64,000 nt of DNA from Rubrivivax sp. (GCA_026125665.1 JAHCKS010000014.1:1-64000), one strand, 5' to 3'; shown: positions 11,168 to 21,596, counted from the first letter of the stretch. Made by a program: numbers and translations. The notes: generated by a model from the letters alone, not told the origin.

Positions 11168-11173
11168 AGTGTA
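11168..11173 (-). promoter_or_regulatory. Possible -10 element (TACACT) for the RND operon
   Basis: TACACT on the minus strand, about 56 nt upstream of the fusion-protein ATG, in the only non-coding stretch before the operon (11113-11368). The -35 region 17 bp upstream is a poor match. Nothing else was recognised in this 256-bp gap; no divergent regulator gene is present. Confidence 0.25.
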
Positions 11174-11368
11174 GGAGCCCTGCGTGGCAGGTTGACGCGG
11201 TTGCGATGAACCGCCGACTTGGGGCGATGAGCTGCAAAGGCCCGCGACGGCCGGGCACGGACCGGCCGGCCCGCAGGCGCCCCAGGGCCGCGCCTGACCG
11301 GGCCGACGCCCGCGCCCGCACGCCACTGCTCGCCGGCCACGGTGAACAGCGGCGCGTGGCGCGGCCGC

Positions 11369-12946
11369 TCAGGCCACCGCCACCGGCCTCGCTCGCGTCG
11401 CCTCGAAGCGCCCGGTGATGTCCGCCAGGCTCACCAGCACCTCGGTGACGGCGCCGCCCATGCCGATCTGCAGTTGCGAGTTGACGAGCAGCCAGCGCAG
11501 GCCGCCGTCGGCCTGGCGCAGGCCGAGCACCTCGCCGATGAGCGGCATGCGTTCGCGCAGCGTGCGCTCGGCCGGCAGGTCGGCGCTCTGGCACAGCGTG
11601 AGGTCGCCGCGCACGAAGCGCCAGCCGTTGTCGGGCAGGCGCCGGCCGACGAGCTCGTCGCGGGTGGTGCCGAGCAGCCGCTCGGCCTCGCGGTTGGCGT
11701 CGACAACCAGGCCATCCGGCGCGTGCACGAGCACGCCCACCGGCAGCGCCAGCCACTGCAGCCGCATGCGTGCCTGCTCGGCCACGCGCTCGGTGATGTC
11801 GCTGCCCAGGTACATGTAGCCGCGCACCTTGCCGGTGCCGTCGCGCAGCGGCTTCAGCTCGAGGTCGAGCCACAGGTCGGAGCCGTCCTTGCGCCGGTGC
11901 AGGCTCTGCTGGCGCAGCGGCCGGCCCTGCGCCACGGCCTCGCGCAGCGCGCGCAGCGCTTCGGCGTCGGCCTCGGGGTGGCGCAGCACCTCGGCGGGCA
12001 GGCCGTGGCGCACCTCGTCGTAGCGCCAGCCGACGAGCTGCGTGAACGCGGCGTTGCTCCAGCGGATGCGGTCGTGGCGGTCGGTGATGAGCACCAGCGA
12101 CGACGTGACCTCCGGCACCAGCGCCAGCCGGCGCAGCGGCCCGGCGAGCGTGCGCGCGCTCGCCATGCGGCGGTCCACCGATCGCACCATCGGCTCGATG
12201 ACGAGCAGCGCCAGCAGCAACAGCATGAGCACGAGCAGGCCGACCTGCGCCCAGACGATCGTCTCGGCGCGGCTGGTGGAGCGCTTGTGCATGCCGGCCA
12301 GCGTCTCGGCCAGCGACTCGGCGCTGGTGGCGGCGGCCTCGGCCTCGGCGGAGACGGCGCGCATCGCCGCCTCCACGGCCTCGGGCTCGCCGGGGATGCC
12401 GGGGCCGACGAAGCCCGACAGCCGCTCGCGCAGCTTCTCGTGCGCCAGCTTCCACGCGTCGAAGCGCTTGCGCACCTCGGGGTCGGCGAGCTCGCGGCCG
12501 AGCATCTGCTCGATCACCGGCATGGCGGCGGCGGCGTGGCCGACGCGGCGGCCGAGCAGCGTCAGCGCGCGTTCACGCTGCGAGGGCTGCGTCAGCACCG
12601 CGGCGGCCTGCTGCGCCAGCTCGTAGGCCTCGACCCGCGCCTCGGTCACGCGCTGCTGCAGCGCCGCCTCGCGGTGTGCACGCTCGTTCATCGAGACGCT
12701 GTTCCAGGCCTCCAGCGCCGCCAGCGCGGCGACGAGCAGGAAGGTCAGGTACACCGCCGCGCGCACCCGCCACTGCGTGGAGTGCACGCGGCGCGCTTTC
12801 GCCTTGGCCTTGGGCCGGCCGGCTTCGCCCTCGGCGCCGCCCTTCGAGCCGGTCTCGGGGCCGGCATCGGCACCGCGCTCGCCGCCGCGCCCGGGCTCGC
12901 CGGCGGGCTCGTCAGCGGCGATGGAGTCGTCGGGCTGCTCGGCCAT
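11369..12946 (-). CDS. Membrane PAS-domain sensor protein without output domain
   Basis: 525 aa. It has an acidic/Gly-rich and then basic cytosolic N-terminus (1-60), TM1 at about 62-82, a mostly helical periplasmic region of about 145 residues, and TM2 at about 230-250. Two PAS domains follow (about 277-385, ending in the PAC-like YMYLGSDITERV, and about 395-505), and the protein ends 20 residues later. No histidine kinase, GGDEF/EAL, MCP or HTH domain follows. The periplasmic part resembles the four-helix NarX/PilJ-type sensor region only in composition. The start at 12946 lies 2 bp after the MFS gene stop, so it is translated as the third gene of the aroC-MFS-PAS run. It may signal by protein-protein contact. 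Confidence 0.8.
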   Translation of the reverse strand: MAEQPDDSIAADEPAGEPGRGGERGADAGPETGSKGGAEGEAGRPKAKAKARRVHSTQWRVRAAVYLTFLLVAALAALEAWNSVSMNERAHREAALQQRVTEARVEAYELAQQAAAVLTQPSQRERALTLLGRRVGHAAAAMPVIEQMLGRELADPEVRKRFDAWKLAHEKLRERLSGFVGPGIPGEPEAVEAAMRAVSAEAEAAATSAESLAETLAGMHKRSTSRAETIVWAQVGLLVLMLLLLALLVIEPMVRSVDRRMASARTLAGPLRRLALVPEVTSSLVLITDRHDRIRWSNAAFTQLVGWRYDEVRHGLPAEVLRHPEADAEALRALREAVAQGRPLRQQSLHRRKDGSDLWLDLELKPLRDGTGKVRGYMYLGSDITERVAEQARMRLQWLALPVGVLVHAPDGLVVDANREAERLLGTTRDELVGRRLPDNGWRFVRGDLTLCQSADLPAERTLRERMPLIGEVLGLRQADGGLRWLLVNSQLQIGMGGAVTEVLVSLADITGRFEATRARPVAVA

Positions 12947-12948
12947 GG

Positions 12949-14202
12949 TCAGCGTGCATTCTCGCTGCGGGACGGCTGCGAAGCGGCCACTTGCACATGG
13001 GGGTCTTGTTCGGCATGCGGGAGCCGCCGCCCCAGGCGCTGCGCCTGCCAGCCGCACCCGAGGGCCAGCGTGGCGACGCCGGCGGCGGCCCAGAAGACGG
13101 CGGCATAACCCAGCCGCTCGATGATCCAGCCGCCGGCCACGCCGCCGAGCACGCCGCTGAAGCCGTAGCCGAGGATCGTGTACAGCGCCTGGCCGCGTCC
13201 ACGCAGCCGCCCCGGGAAGTGCCGCTGCACCAGGTCGATGCAGGCGGCGTGGTGCGCGGCGAAGGTCAGTGCGTGTGCCACCTGCGCCAGCACCAGCACG
13301 AGCGGCCAGGCGGCGAGACCCGCCACCGCGGCGAAGCGCAACGCCGTCGCGGCCGCCGCCACCTGCAGCCAGCGCTCGGTCGCGAGGCGCCGGAACCAGC
13401 GCCCCTGCTGCCAGAAGAACACGATCTCGGCCCCGGTGGCCACGGCCCACAACGCGCCGACCGCCGCCTTCGAGTAGCCGAGCTCGACGAGGTACAGCGA
13501 CATGAAGGCGTACATCGCCGTGTGCGCGAGCACGGTGAAGAAGATGCTGGCGAAGAACCACGCCACCGCCGGCTGGCGCAGCCGGCCGAGCACGGGCGGC
13601 GCCGGCGTCGCGTCGTCGTGCCACTCGTCGCGCTGTGGCGGCAGGCGCAGCGCCGCGCCGAGCAGCAGCGCGTTCAACGCCGCCACCAGCCAGGGAAAGG
13701 CAGCGATGCCGAGCCACTGAAGAAGCGCCCCGCAGGCCAGCACCGAGCAGATGAAGCCGATCGAGCCCCACATGCGCACGCGCCCGTAGCGCGCCGGGTC
13801 GATGCCGCGGCCGGTGGCCAGCAGGTGCGCCAGCGCCGCCTCGTAAAGCGGCACGACGCCGCCGTTGGCCATGAACAGCAGGACCGTCACCACCGCCACC
13901 GGCAGCGCCGCGTTGACGCCCAGCAACGCCAGCGCCGACAGCACCGCGCCCGCGGCGGCGATGCGGATCAGCTCGACGCGCTTGCCGCTGTGGTCGCCGA
14001 GCCAGCCCCAGGCGTACGGCGCGAAGACGCGCGTCCAGCTCTGCAGCGACGAGACGGCGCCGATGGCCAGCGTGGACATGCCGAGCGACTGGAACCACAG
14101 CGGCGCATAAGGCGCGAACACGCCCATCGCCGCGAAGTAGGTGCCCGAGACCGCAGCGAACCGGAGCAGCACCCCGCCTTGCGCGGAGGCGGGGTTCTTC
14201 AT
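12949..14202 (-). CDS. MFS transporter, 3-phenylpropionate-permease-like
   Basis: 417 aa with about 12 hydrophobic segments. It matches the MFS_1-like/PPP subfamily ([20 protein letters not shown] at the start; [10 protein letters not shown] as the loop 2-3 motif). The substrate cannot be told from sequence. The ATG at 14202 overlaps the aroC stop in ATGA (14199-14202), so translation is coupled. In related bacteria this transporter commonly follows aroC. A long upstream extension of the frame is an artefact of the GC-rich aroC gene. Confidence 0.88.
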   Translation of the reverse strand: MKNPASAQGGVLLRFAAVSGTYFAAMGVFAPYAPLWFQSLGMSTLAIGAVSSLQSWTRVFAPYAWGWLGDHSGKRVELIRIAAAGAVLSALALLGVNAALPVAVVTVLLFMANGGVVPLYEAALAHLLATGRGIDPARYGRVRMWGSIGFICSVLACGALLQWLGIAAFPWLVAALNALLLGAALRLPPQRDEWHDDATPAPPVLGRLRQPAVAWFFASIFFTVLAHTAMYAFMSLYLVELGYSKAAVGALWAVATGAEIVFFWQQGRWFRRLATERWLQVAAAATALRFAAVAGLAAWPLVLVLAQVAHALTFAAHHAACIDLVQRHFPGRLRGRGQALYTILGYGFSGVLGGVAGGWIIERLGYAAVFWAAAGVATLALGCGWQAQRLGRRLPHAEQDPHVQVAASQPSRSENAR

Positions 14203-15353
14203 CGGCGGTAGGCGGCCTCGTCCGCGGCCGAGCCACCCCCAGCGGCCACGGCGCCCGCCACCGCCCCAGGAATGGGCGGCCGTGCATGCTGCACGTCGCC
14301 GCATTGCGCACGGTGGCGCAGCGCGTGGTCCATCACCACGAGCGCCAGCATGGCCTCGGCGATCGGCGTGGCGCGGATGCCGACGCAGGGGTCGTGCCGG
14401 CCATGCGTTTCCACCACCGTCGGCGCGCCGGCGCGGTCGATCGAACGCCGCGGCACCCGGATCGAGCTCGTCGGCTTGATCGCCAGGCGCACGACGAGCT
14501 CCTGCCCGGTGCTGATGCCGCCAAGCACGCCGCCGGCGTGGTTGCTGGCGAAGCCTTCGGGCGTGAGCTCGTCGCCGTGTTCGCTGCCGCGTTCGGCCAC
14601 GGTGCCGAAGCCCGAGCCGATCTCCACGCCCTTGACGGCGTTGATGCCCATCATCGCGTAGGCGATGTCGGCGTCGAGCTTGTCGAACAGCGGCTCGCCC
14701 AGGCCCACCGGCACGTTCGTCGCGCGCACCTCGATGCGCGCGCCGCAGGAGTCGCCGGCCTTGCGCAGCGCGTCCATGTGCGCTTCCAGCCGCGGCACGA
14801 TGCCGGCGTTGGGCGCGAAGAAGGGGTTGAGCGGGATCTGCGACGCGTCCTCGAACGGGATCTCGATCTCGCCCAGCGCGCTCATCCAGCCGCTGAAGGT
14901 GGTGCCGTGGCGTTCGCGCAGCCACTTCCTGGCCACCGCGCCGGCGGCGACCATCGGCGCCGTCAGCCGCGCCGAGCTGCGGCCACCGCCGCGCGGGTCG
15001 CGAAAGCCGTACTTGCGCCAGTAGGTGTAGTCGGCATGGCCCGGGCGGAAGGTGTCCAGCAGGTTCGCGTAGTCCTTGCTGCGCGGGTCGGTGTTGCGGA
15101 TGACCAGGCAGATCGGCGTGCCGGTGGTCAGCCCCTCGAACACGCCGGAGAGGATCTCCACCGCGTCGGGCTCGTTGCGCTGCGTGACGTGGCGGCTGGT
15201 GCCCGGCCGGCGGCGGTCCAGTTCGGGCTGGATGTCGCCTTCGGCGAGCGCCAGGCCCGGCGGGCAGCCGTCGATGACGCAGCCGATGGCCGGGCCGTGG
15301 CTCTCGCCGAAGTTGGTGACGCGAAAGAGGTGGCCGAAGGTGGAGCCGGGCAT
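14199..15353 (-). CDS. aroC: Chorismate synthase
   Basis: 384 aa; makes chorismate from 5-enolpyruvylshikimate-3-phosphate using reduced FMN, the last step of the shikimate pathway. Family signatures are present: [14 protein letters not shown] near residue 15, [15 protein letters not shown], and the [16 protein letters not shown] region at about 122-137. The C-terminus carries a 40-residue Ala/Gly-rich tail beyond the usual end of about 360 residues. The start is the ATG at 15353. It diverges from the chemotaxis gene; the 144 bp between them must hold both promoters. The two genes downstream overlap or nearly touch it. Confidence 0.97.
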   Translation of the reverse strand: MPGSTFGHLFRVTNFGESHGPAIGCVIDGCPPGLALAEGDIQPELDRRRPGTSRHVTQRNEPDAVEILSGVFEGLTTGTPICLVIRNTDPRSKDYANLLDTFRPGHADYTYWRKYGFRDPRGGGRSSARLTAPMVAAGAVARKWLRERHGTTFSGWMSALGEIEIPFEDASQIPLNPFFAPNAGIVPRLEAHMDALRKAGDSCGARIEVRATNVPVGLGEPLFDKLDADIAYAMMGINAVKGVEIGSGFGTVAERGSEHGDELTPEGFASNHAGGVLGGISTGQELVVRLAIKPTSSIRVPRRSIDRAGAPTVVETHGRHDPCVGIRATPIAEAMLALVVMDHALRHRAQCGDVQHARPPIPGAVAGAVAAGGGSAADEAAYRR

Positions 15354-15497
15354 GGGCGGTCGATTGTCGCAGCCCGCGCCGCTGCACCATGCACGCCCGG
15401 GTATCGAGGCCTCAAGCGGGGCACGTGCCCGCCGATAGAAGCAGCTGACCGCCGCCCCGCGAGGGCGGCACCCAGCCCCTTTCCCGGAGCGACCCCC

Positions 15498-17111
15498 ATG
15501 AACCACTGGAGCCAGCGCCTCGGCCTGCGCGGCATCGGCGCGCGCCTCCTCGCGGCCTTCGGCGGCATGCAGCTGGCCATGCTGTGCGCCGCCGCGCTTT
15601 GCGGCGTCGGCCTGTGGCAACTGCGTGCCGAACACGCCACCGCCGTCGAACAAGGCCAGCGGCTGGCCGTCGTCGCGCGCTGGACGGCGTCGGTGCAGGC
15701 CAACCTCGACCGGGCGCTGCACGCCACGCGCCTGGACGCCGCCGCCGGCGACGACGAGAAGACGCGCTCGCGCATCTCGCCGCTGCTGGACCGGCTGGCG
15801 CAGGAGATGGCCGACGTCGCCGCCGTCAGCGCGAAGCTGCAGGAGGAGCTCGCCGCCGCGACGGCGGGTGACGGCGAGCTCGCCGCCGACATCGCCGCGG
15901 TGGTGGACAGGCGAGCGAAGTTCGTCGCGCTGCGCGCGCAGATCCGCGACGACCTGCAGATGGGCGAAGGCGCCGGCCGCGTCGACAAGGACCTCGTGCC
16001 GGCGGCCAAGGCGATGGTCGACGCGCTGGCGGGCGTCACCGCCCGCCTCGACGCGCGCGCGGCGGCCGCGGCGGCCGCCGTGGACGCACGCGCGCTGGGG
16101 GCGCTGTGGTGGCTGGCCGGCGGCATCGCGCTCGCGGCCATCATCGGCTTCGCGCTGGCCTTGCGCACGGCACGCTCGGTGGCGCGGCCGCTGCACGACG
16201 CCGCGGCACTGGCGCGGCGCATCGCCGAGGGCGACCTGGTGGGCGGCGCGGCGGGCGGCGCCGCCATTCGCCCGCGCAGCGACGAGATCGGCCAGCTGCA
16301 GCAGGCGCTGGCGGCCATGCAGTCGTCGCTGGTGGGCCTGGTCGGCCGCATCCGCGAGACCGCCGGCCACCTGCGCGTGGCCAGCGGCGAGGTGGCCGCG
16401 GCCAACCTCGACCTGAGCCAGCGCACCGAGCAGGCGGCCAGCTCGCTGCAGCAGACGGCCAGCGCCATCGAGCAGCTCTCGGGCAACGTCGGCCACACCG
16501 CCGAGGCGGCGCGCAGCGCCAGCGCCCTCGCGAGCCAGGCCGCCGGCGCGGCGCAGCGCGGCGGCGAGGTGGTGGCGCGCGTGGTCTCGACGATGGACGA
16601 GATCAGCGCCAGCTCGCGCAAGATCGGCGACATCATCGGCGTCATCGACGGCATCGCCTTCCAGACCAACATCCTCGCTCTCAATGCGGCGGTGGAAGCA
16701 GCGCGCGCCGGCGAACAGGGCCGCGGCTTCGCCGTCGTGGCCGGCGAGGTGCGCAGCCTGGCGCAGCGCAGCGCCGAGGCGGCGCGCGAGATCAAGGCGC
16801 TGATCGGTGCTTCGGTCGACCGGGTCGAGGCCGGCTCGCGCCTCGTCGGCGACGCCGGCCAGACGATGGCCGAGATCGTCGGCGGCGTGACGCGCGTGGC
16901 GCAGACGATCGGCGAGATCGACACCGCGGCGACGCAGCAGTCGCAGGGCATCGGCGAGGTCAACACCGCCGTCACCGATCTCGACGGCATGACGCAGCGC
17001 AACGCCGCGCTGGTGGAGCAGAGCGCCGCATCGGCCGAGGGCCTGCGCCGGCAGGCCGAGGAACTGGCGGCCGCGGTGGCGCGCTTCCGCGTCGAGGCGG
17101 CTGCGGCCTGA
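15498..17111 (+). CDS. Methyl-accepting chemotaxis protein
   Basis: 537 aa. TM1 lies at about 13-40, a helical periplasmic domain of about 155 residues follows with no recognised ligand-binding fold, TM2 is at about 198-220, then a HAMP segment ([21 protein letters not shown]) and the cytoplasmic coiled coil. The hairpin tip carries the conserved core ([20 protein letters not shown] and [21 protein letters not shown]), which binds CheA/CheW. No CheR/CheB tethering pentapeptide is present at the C-terminus (ends RFRVEAAAA). The ATG at 15498 is preceded by CCGGAGCG. It is a single gene, ending in a strong palindrome. The signal it senses is unknown. Confidence 0.93.
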   Translation: MNHWSQRLGLRGIGARLLAAFGGMQLAMLCAAALCGVGLWQLRAEHATAVEQGQRLAVVARWTASVQANLDRALHATRLDAAAGDDEKTRSRISPLLDRLAQEMADVAAVSAKLQEELAAATAGDGELAADIAAVVDRRAKFVALRAQIRDDLQMGEGAGRVDKDLVPAAKAMVDALAGVTARLDARAAAAAAAVDARALGALWWLAGGIALAAIIGFALALRTARSVARPLHDAAALARRIAEGDLVGGAAGGAAIRPRSDEIGQLQQALAAMQSSLVGLVGRIRETAGHLRVASGEVAAANLDLSQRTEQAASSLQQTASAIEQLSGNVGHTAEAARSASALASQAAGAAQRGGEVVARVVSTMDEISASSRKIGDIIGVIDGIAFQTNILALNAAVEAARAGEQGRGFAVVAGEVRSLAQRSAEAAREIKALIGASVDRVEAGSRLVGDAGQTMAEIVGGVTRVAQTIGEIDTAATQQSQGIGEVNTAVTDLDGMTQRNAALVEQSAASAEGLRRQAEELAAAVARFRVEAAAA

Positions 17112-17115
17112 GCCC

Positions 17116-17133
17116 GGGCGGGCGCGCCCGCCC
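17116..17133. terminator. Palindromic stem between convergent genes
   Basis: A perfect 18-bp GC palindrome (GGGCGGGC GC GCCCGCCC) starting 4 bp after the chemotaxis gene stop and 11 bp before the end of the convergent CBS gene. There is no T-run on either strand, so it is an incomplete intrinsic terminator, but its position between converging genes suits a bidirectional stop. Confidence 0.5.
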
Positions 17134-17143
17134 GCGGGCGGCC

Positions 17144-17602
17144 TCAGCCGGCCTGCTCGCTGCCCTTCTCTTCCGGCCAGTCGCGGATGTAGGCCTTGAG
17201 CATGCGGTTCTCGAAGTCCTGCGCGTCGACCACCGTCTTGGCCACGTCGTAGAAGGAGATCACGCCCATCAGCGTGCGCTTGTCGAGCACCGGCATGTAG
17301 CGCGCGTGCCGGCCGAGCATCATGCGGCGCACCTCGTTGATGTCGGTCTCGGGCGTGCACGTGAGCGGCGCGTCGTCCATCACCGAACGCACGTGCTGCG
17401 TGCCGACGCTGCCGCCGTTGGCGACGATGGCGGCGATGACCTCGCGGAAGGTGAGCATGCCGACGAGGTCGCCGAGCTCCATCACGACGAGGGAGCCGAT
17501 GTCGTGCTGCGCCATGACCTTCACCGCGTCGGCCAGCAGGTCGTCGGGCGCCACCGTGAAGAGCGTGTTGCCCTTGACGCGCAGCATGTCGGAGACCTTC
17601 AT
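17144..17602 (-). CDS. CBS-domain pair protein
   Basis: 152 aa made of two CBS repeats: the first at about 8-65 ([20 protein letters not shown]), the second at about 75-135 ([20 protein letters not shown] and [12 protein letters not shown]). Such stand-alone Bateman modules bind adenine nucleotides and regulate partners, but the partner is not evident. The ATG at 17602 gives [11 protein letters not shown], the usual start of this family. It diverges from the PLP enzyme gene. Confidence 0.9.
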   Translation of the reverse strand: MKVSDMLRVKGNTLFTVAPDDLLADAVKVMAQHDIGSLVVMELGDLVGMLTFREVIAAIVANGGSVGTQHVRSVMDDAPLTCTPETDINEVRRMMLGRHARYMPVLDKRTLMGVISFYDVAKTVVDAQDFENRMLKAYIRDWPEEKGSEQAG

Positions 17603-17677
17603 CGTCGCTTCGCCTCGCCTTGCTTCGCCTCGACTCGTCGCGGCGCCGATGCGGGAGGGCCGCGGCGCCGCCGGGGC

Positions 17678-17692
17678 AATATAGCCCACAAT
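17678..17692. promoter_or_regulatory. Divergent promoter candidate, CBS gene / PLP enzyme gene
   Basis: An AT-rich island in the 143-bp divergent gap. TATATT reads on the minus strand at 17678-17683 (toward the CBS gene) and CACAAT on the plus strand at 17687-17692 (toward the PLP gene), both resembling -10 boxes. No convincing -35 boxes were found. Confidence 0.3.
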
Positions 17693-17745
17693 GCCCGCGC
17701 CCTTCCCTGCTGCAGGCCCGCGGTGCGGGCCACGGAGCGAACCCC

Positions 17746-19059
17746 ATGGCCGGCGCGTCCGATCCCGGTTTCGACACGCTGGCGCTGCACGCCGGCGCCG
17801 CCCCCGACCCCGCCACCGGCGCGCGTGCCGTGCCGATCCACCTCTCGACGAGCTTCGTGTTCGAGTCGAGCGAACACGCCGCGAGCCTGTTCAACATGGA
17901 GCGCTCGGGGCACGTCTACTCGCGCATCAGCAACCCGACCAATGCCGTGCTCGAGGAGCGCGTGGCGGCGCTCGAAGGCGCCGCCGGCGCCATCGCCACG
18001 GCCAGCGGCCAGGCGGCGCTGCACCTGGCCATCGCCACGATCGCCGGCGCCGGCCACCACGTCGTCGCCAGCACGGCGCTGTACGGCGGCAGCCACAACC
18101 TGCTCAGCTACACGCTGCCGCGCTTCGGCATCACCACCACCTTCGTCAAGCCGGGTGACATCGACGGCTGGCGCGCCGCCATCCGGCCCGAGACGCGGCT
18201 CGTGTTCGGCGAGACGCTCGGCAACCCGGGCCTCGACGTGCTCGACATCCCCACCGTGAGCGCCATCGCGCACGAGGCGGGCCTGCCGCTCCTGGTGGAC
18301 AGCACCTTCACGACGCCGTGGCTGATGAAGCCCGTCGACCACGGCGCCGACCTGGTCTTCCACAGCGCCACGAAGTTCCTCTCCGGGCACGGCACGGTGA
18401 TCGGCGGCGTGCTGGTGGACAGCGGTCTCTTCGACTGGGACGGCGCGCACGCGCGGCACGGCCGCTTCGCCGAGCTCGTCGAGCCGTACGCCGGCTTCCA
18501 CGGCATGGTCTTCGCCGAGGAGAGCACGGTGGCCGCGTTCCTGCTGCGCGCGCGGCGCGAGGGCCTGCGCGACTTCGGCGCCTGCATGAGCCCGCACACG
18601 GCGTGGCTGGTGCTGCAGGGCGTCGAGACGCTGCCGCTGCGCATGGCGCGGCACGTGGAGAACACGCGCAAGGTCGTCGCCTTTCTCGCCGCGCACCCGA
18701 TGGTGGCGCGCGTCGGCTACCCCGAGCTCGAAGGCCACCCGAGCCACGCGCTGGCGAAGCAGCTGCTGCCGCGCGGCTGCGGCAGCGTCTTCAGCTTCGA
18801 CCTGAAGGGCAGCCGCGAGCAGGGCAAGGCCTTCATCGAGGCGCTGACGCTCTTCAGCCACCTGGCCAACGTCGGCGACTGCCGCTCGCTCGTCATCCAC
18901 CCGGCGAGCACCACGCACTTTCGCATGGACGACGCGGCGCTCGCGGCGGCGGGCATCACGCCGGGCACGATCCGGCTGTCGATCGGCCTGGAAGACGCGG
19001 ACGACCTGGTCGACGACCTGAAGCGGGCCTTCCGCGTCGCCGAGAAGGCCGCGGGCTGA
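17746..19059 (+). CDS. metY: O-acetylhomoserine sulfhydrylase / Cys-Met metabolism PLP enzyme
   Basis: 437 aa, the usual length of O-acetylhomoserine aminocarboxypropyltransferase (MetY), and longer than the roughly 390 aa of cystathionine gamma-synthase. The PLP lysine is K210 in [12 protein letters not shown]. Other family marks are [20 protein letters not shown] and [17 protein letters not shown] near the C-terminus. It would make homocysteine from O-acetylhomoserine and sulphide. The ATG at 17746 was chosen because it starts the family-typical FDTLALHAG. The downstream hydrolase gene begins 27 bp later. O-succinylhomoserine sulfhydrylase (MetZ) activity cannot be excluded. Confidence 0.88.
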   Translation: MAGASDPGFDTLALHAGAAPDPATGARAVPIHLSTSFVFESSEHAASLFNMERSGHVYSRISNPTNAVLEERVAALEGAAGAIATASGQAALHLAIATIAGAGHHVVASTALYGGSHNLLSYTLPRFGITTTFVKPGDIDGWRAAIRPETRLVFGETLGNPGLDVLDIPTVSAIAHEAGLPLLVDSTFTTPWLMKPVDHGADLVFHSATKFLSGHGTVIGGVLVDSGLFDWDGAHARHGRFAELVEPYAGFHGMVFAEESTVAAFLLRARREGLRDFGACMSPHTAWLVLQGVETLPLRMARHVENTRKVVAFLAAHPMVARVGYPELEGHPSHALAKQLLPRGCGSVFSFDLKGSREQGKAFIEALTLFSHLANVGDCRSLVIHPASTTHFRMDDAALAAAGITPGTIRLSIGLEDADDLVDDLKRAFRVAEKAAG

Positions 19060-19085
19060 AGCGGCGGGCCGGACAGGAGGCCACG

Positions 19086-19898
19086 ATGAAGCTCACCGTC
19101 GACGGCCGCGAGGCCTATGCGTACACGGGCGGCAAGGCGTTCGACGCCACGCTGCCGTGCATCGTCTTCATCCACGGCGCCGGCAACGACCACAGCGGCT
19201 TCACGCTGCTGGCGCGCTGGTTCGCGCACCACGGCCACGCCGTGCTGGCCGTGGACCTGCCCGGGCACATGCGCAGCGCCGGGCCGCTGCTGCCCGACGT
19301 CGCCGCCTACGCGCGCTGGGTGCTGGCGCTGCTGGACGCCGCCGGCGTCCGCGAGGCCGCGCTCGTCGGCCACAGCCTGGGCTCGCTGATCGCGCTGGAG
19401 GCGGCCGGCCTGGCGCCCGAGCGCGCGCGCCGCCTCGTGCTGATCGGCACCGCGTTCCCGATGAAGGTCAGCGACACGCTGCTCGACACCGCGCGCGAGC
19501 GGCCGGCGGCGGCGATGGCGATGGTCACCGCGTGGGGCATTCCGACGCTGGCCCCCAAGCCCGGGTACCCGGGACCCGGCGCCTGGCTGCACGGCGGCGC
19601 GCTGGCCCTGGACCGGCGCGTGCAGGCCGCGGGCGAGGCCGCGGAGCCCGGCCGCAACGTCTTCCTGCACGGCTTCGAGGTCTGCAACGCGTACCGCGGC
19701 GGGCTCGCGGCGGCGGCGCGGGTCACCTGCCCGGCCACGCTGGTGCTGGGCGAGAAGGACATCATGACGCCGCCGCGTGCCACGAAGGAGCTCGCCGCCG
19801 CACTGAAGGCGCGCGTGCGCATGGTGCCGAGCGGCCACCACCAGCTGACGCAGACGCCGGACGCGACGCTGGCGGCGCTGCGCGACGCGCTGGCCTGA
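19086..19898 (+). CDS. Alpha/beta-hydrolase
   Basis: 270 aa alpha/beta-fold hydrolase. The oxyanion motif is HGAGNDHSGF (residue 30 on), the nucleophile elbow GHSLGS has Ser97, the acid is probably Asp in LVLGEKDIMTPP, and the His lies in VPSGHHQLTQTP. The ATG at 19086 is preceded by ACAGGAGGCCACG, a strong ribosome binding site. It is 26 bp behind the PLP enzyme gene and therefore probably co-transcribed. The pairing could mean a role in sulphur amino acid ester metabolism, but the substrate is not predictable. Confidence 0.88.
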   Translation: MKLTVDGREAYAYTGGKAFDATLPCIVFIHGAGNDHSGFTLLARWFAHHGHAVLAVDLPGHMRSAGPLLPDVAAYARWVLALLDAAGVREAALVGHSLGSLIALEAAGLAPERARRLVLIGTAFPMKVSDTLLDTARERPAAAMAMVTAWGIPTLAPKPGYPGPGAWLHGGALALDRRVQAAGEAAEPGRNVFLHGFEVCNAYRGGLAAAARVTCPATLVLGEKDIMTPPRATKELAAALKARVRMVPSGHHQLTQTPDATLAALRDALA

Positions 19899-20063
19899 CG
19901 CGGACCGGCCCGATGCCGGCGGCTGCGGCCAGCCCGCGCCGCGTGGCGTTCACCAGGGCGCCGGCCGCGCACCGCCGCGCCGCCCGCAAGCTGAAAGCCC
20001 GGCCCGGCGCCGCGCGACCAATCGGCCCGGCGCCGCAAGCGCCGCGCGTCCGGAGGACTCGGC

Positions 20064-21596
20064 ATGCAGACCACGCCCTCGACACCCGCAGGCAGGCCCG
20101 CGGCCCGCCGCCCGCGGCCCCGCATGCCGCGCCCCTGGCGGCATGTAGGCGTCGCATTCGTCGCTTTCGTCGCTTTCGTCGCGTCCGTCGCCTCCGTCGC
20201 GTCCGTCGCGTCGGCAGCCGTGCCGGCCGGCGGCGAAGCGCGCCCGGCGGCGCCAGCGGCACCCGCGGCTTCGCGCACCCCGTTGCTCGACAAGCACCGC
20301 CAGCCGTTCCCGCCGGCGCCGGCGCACCCCACGGGCCCGCTCGCGCCCGAGCTGCGCGAAGCGGTCGCCCGGCTGGCGCCCGAGCTGCGCGCCGGCCGCT
20401 TCCCGAGCGACGCGGTGCGCGCGATCGGCGCCTCGCGCGATGCGCGCATGGCCTGGCTGCTGCACGACCTCCTGCGCTTCGTCGCCCACGACTCGCTGGC
20501 CGGGCTGCTCGCGGCGTTCGAGAGGCTCACCGGCATTGCACTGCCGCCGGGCGTGTTCAGCGCGATGGGCGACCACGTGCTCGCGTGGAACCTGCCGGCG
20601 CCGCCGGGCTACCGCGAGATGAAGCGCGACCTGTACCTGCTGATCGAGCCGCGCTGGGCGCCGTTCTTTGCCGACGCCGAGTCACTGATCGACTGGCGCC
20701 TCGTCGGCTGGGGCGGCGTGTTCATCGACGACCGCCCGGACGCCACGCGCGGCGAGCCCTGCCTGCGCGGCTGCATCCCCGCGCTCGACGACCCGAGGGT
20801 CACCGACGCCGCCGGCGGTGCGTGGTACCCGGACGACGCGATCGTGTTCGGCGTGGTCGTCGGCGGCGAGGCGCGCGCCTACCCGAAGCACATCATGGAG
20901 GTGCACGAGATGGTCAACGACACGCTCGGAGGGCGGCGCATCGCGGTGCCCTACTGCACGCTGTGCCTGTCGGCCCAGGCGTACTTCACCGACGAGGTGC
21001 CCGGCCGGCGGCCGGTGCTGCGCACGTCGGGCCTGCTGTCGCGCTCGAACAAGTTCATGTACGACCGCACCACGTGGTCGGCGGTGGACACCTTCACGGG
21101 CCGCGCGATCTCGGGGCCGCTGCGCAAGGCGAACGTGACGCTGCCGCAGGCCACGGTGGTGACGGCCAGCTGGGGCGCCTGGCGCAAGGCGCATCCGCAC
21201 ACCACCATCGTCGCGCACGACGGCGGCATCGGCCGGCACTACCCGCGCGACCCGCTGGGCGGCCGCGACGCGGCGGGGCCCATCTTCCCGGTGGGCGACG
21301 TCGACCCGCGCCTCGGCGTACACGAGGTCGTGCTCGGCGTGAAAGCGCCCGACGGCACGCCGCTCGCGTTCCCGCGCGCCGCCGCGCGCCTGGCGCTCGC
21401 GTCAGGCGAGGCGGTGGCGCTGGCCGGCGTCACGGTGCGTGCGGATGCCGACGGCCTGCGCGCTTTCGTCGGCGCCGCCGAGACGCCGAGCCACGAGGCC
21501 TTCTGGTTCGCGTGGAGCCAGTTCCATCCGGGCACGCGGCTGTGGGTGCGCACGGGTCGTGCATCCGCCGGCTCGCCGCCGGGCGGGCCGCGCTGA
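20064..21596 (+). CDS. DUF3179-domain secreted protein
   Basis: 510 aa. An N-terminal basic region is followed by a hydrophobic segment built of the tripeptides (VAF)3(VAS)4 at residues 30-50, acting as signal peptide or anchor. The mature part is a DUF3179 domain: WYPDDAIVFGVVVGGEARAY, then the conserved YCTLCLSAQAYF and LLSRSNKFMYDRTTWS. The two Cys of CTLC are invariant-looking in the family; the function is unknown. Preceding it are 165 bp without a gene. The TetR gene follows 50 bp downstream on the same strand, but has its own promoter-like box. Confidence 0.85.
   Translation: MQTTPSTPAGRPAARRPRPRMPRPWRHVGVAFVAFVAFVASVASVASVASAAVPAGGEARPAAPAAPAASRTPLLDKHRQPFPPAPAHPTGPLAPELREAVARLAPELRAGRFPSDAVRAIGASRDARMAWLLHDLLRFVAHDSLAGLLAAFERLTGIALPPGVFSAMGDHVLAWNLPAPPGYREMKRDLYLLIEPRWAPFFADAESLIDWRLVGWGGVFIDDRPDATRGEPCLRGCIPALDDPRVTDAAGGAWYPDDAIVFGVVVGGEARAYPKHIMEVHEMVNDTLGGRRIAVPYCTLCLSAQAYFTDEVPGRRPVLRTSGLLSRSNKFMYDRTTWSAVDTFTGRAISGPLRKANVTLPQATVVTASWGAWRKAHPHTTIVAHDGGIGRHYPRDPLGGRDAAGPIFPVGDVDPRLGVHEVVLGVKAPDGTPLAFPRAAARLALASGEAVALAGVTVRADADGLRAFVGAAETPSHEAFWFAWSQFHPGTRLWVRTGRASAGSPPGGPR
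20151..20213 (+). repeat. Seven-copy 9-bp tandem repeat inside the signal sequence
   Basis: Seven head-to-tail 9-mers of the form GTCGCnTTC or GTCGCnTCC/G, in frame, coding V-A-F three times and V-A-S four times. It forms the hydrophobic core of the DUF3179 protein's signal segment. The 9-bp period keeps frame if copies are gained or lost. Confidence 0.9.

Noticed and set aside
6485..11209. A 1574-codon open frame on the plus strand
   Set aside because: Antisense to the RND permease and adaptor genes; composition is Arg/Ala/His/Gln-rich without domains, a shadow of GC-rich codon usage.
17116..17133. Origin or attachment site suggested by the perfect GC palindrome
   Set aside because: Position between two convergent gene ends and pure GC content fit a terminator-like stem; no other origin or integration feature is near.
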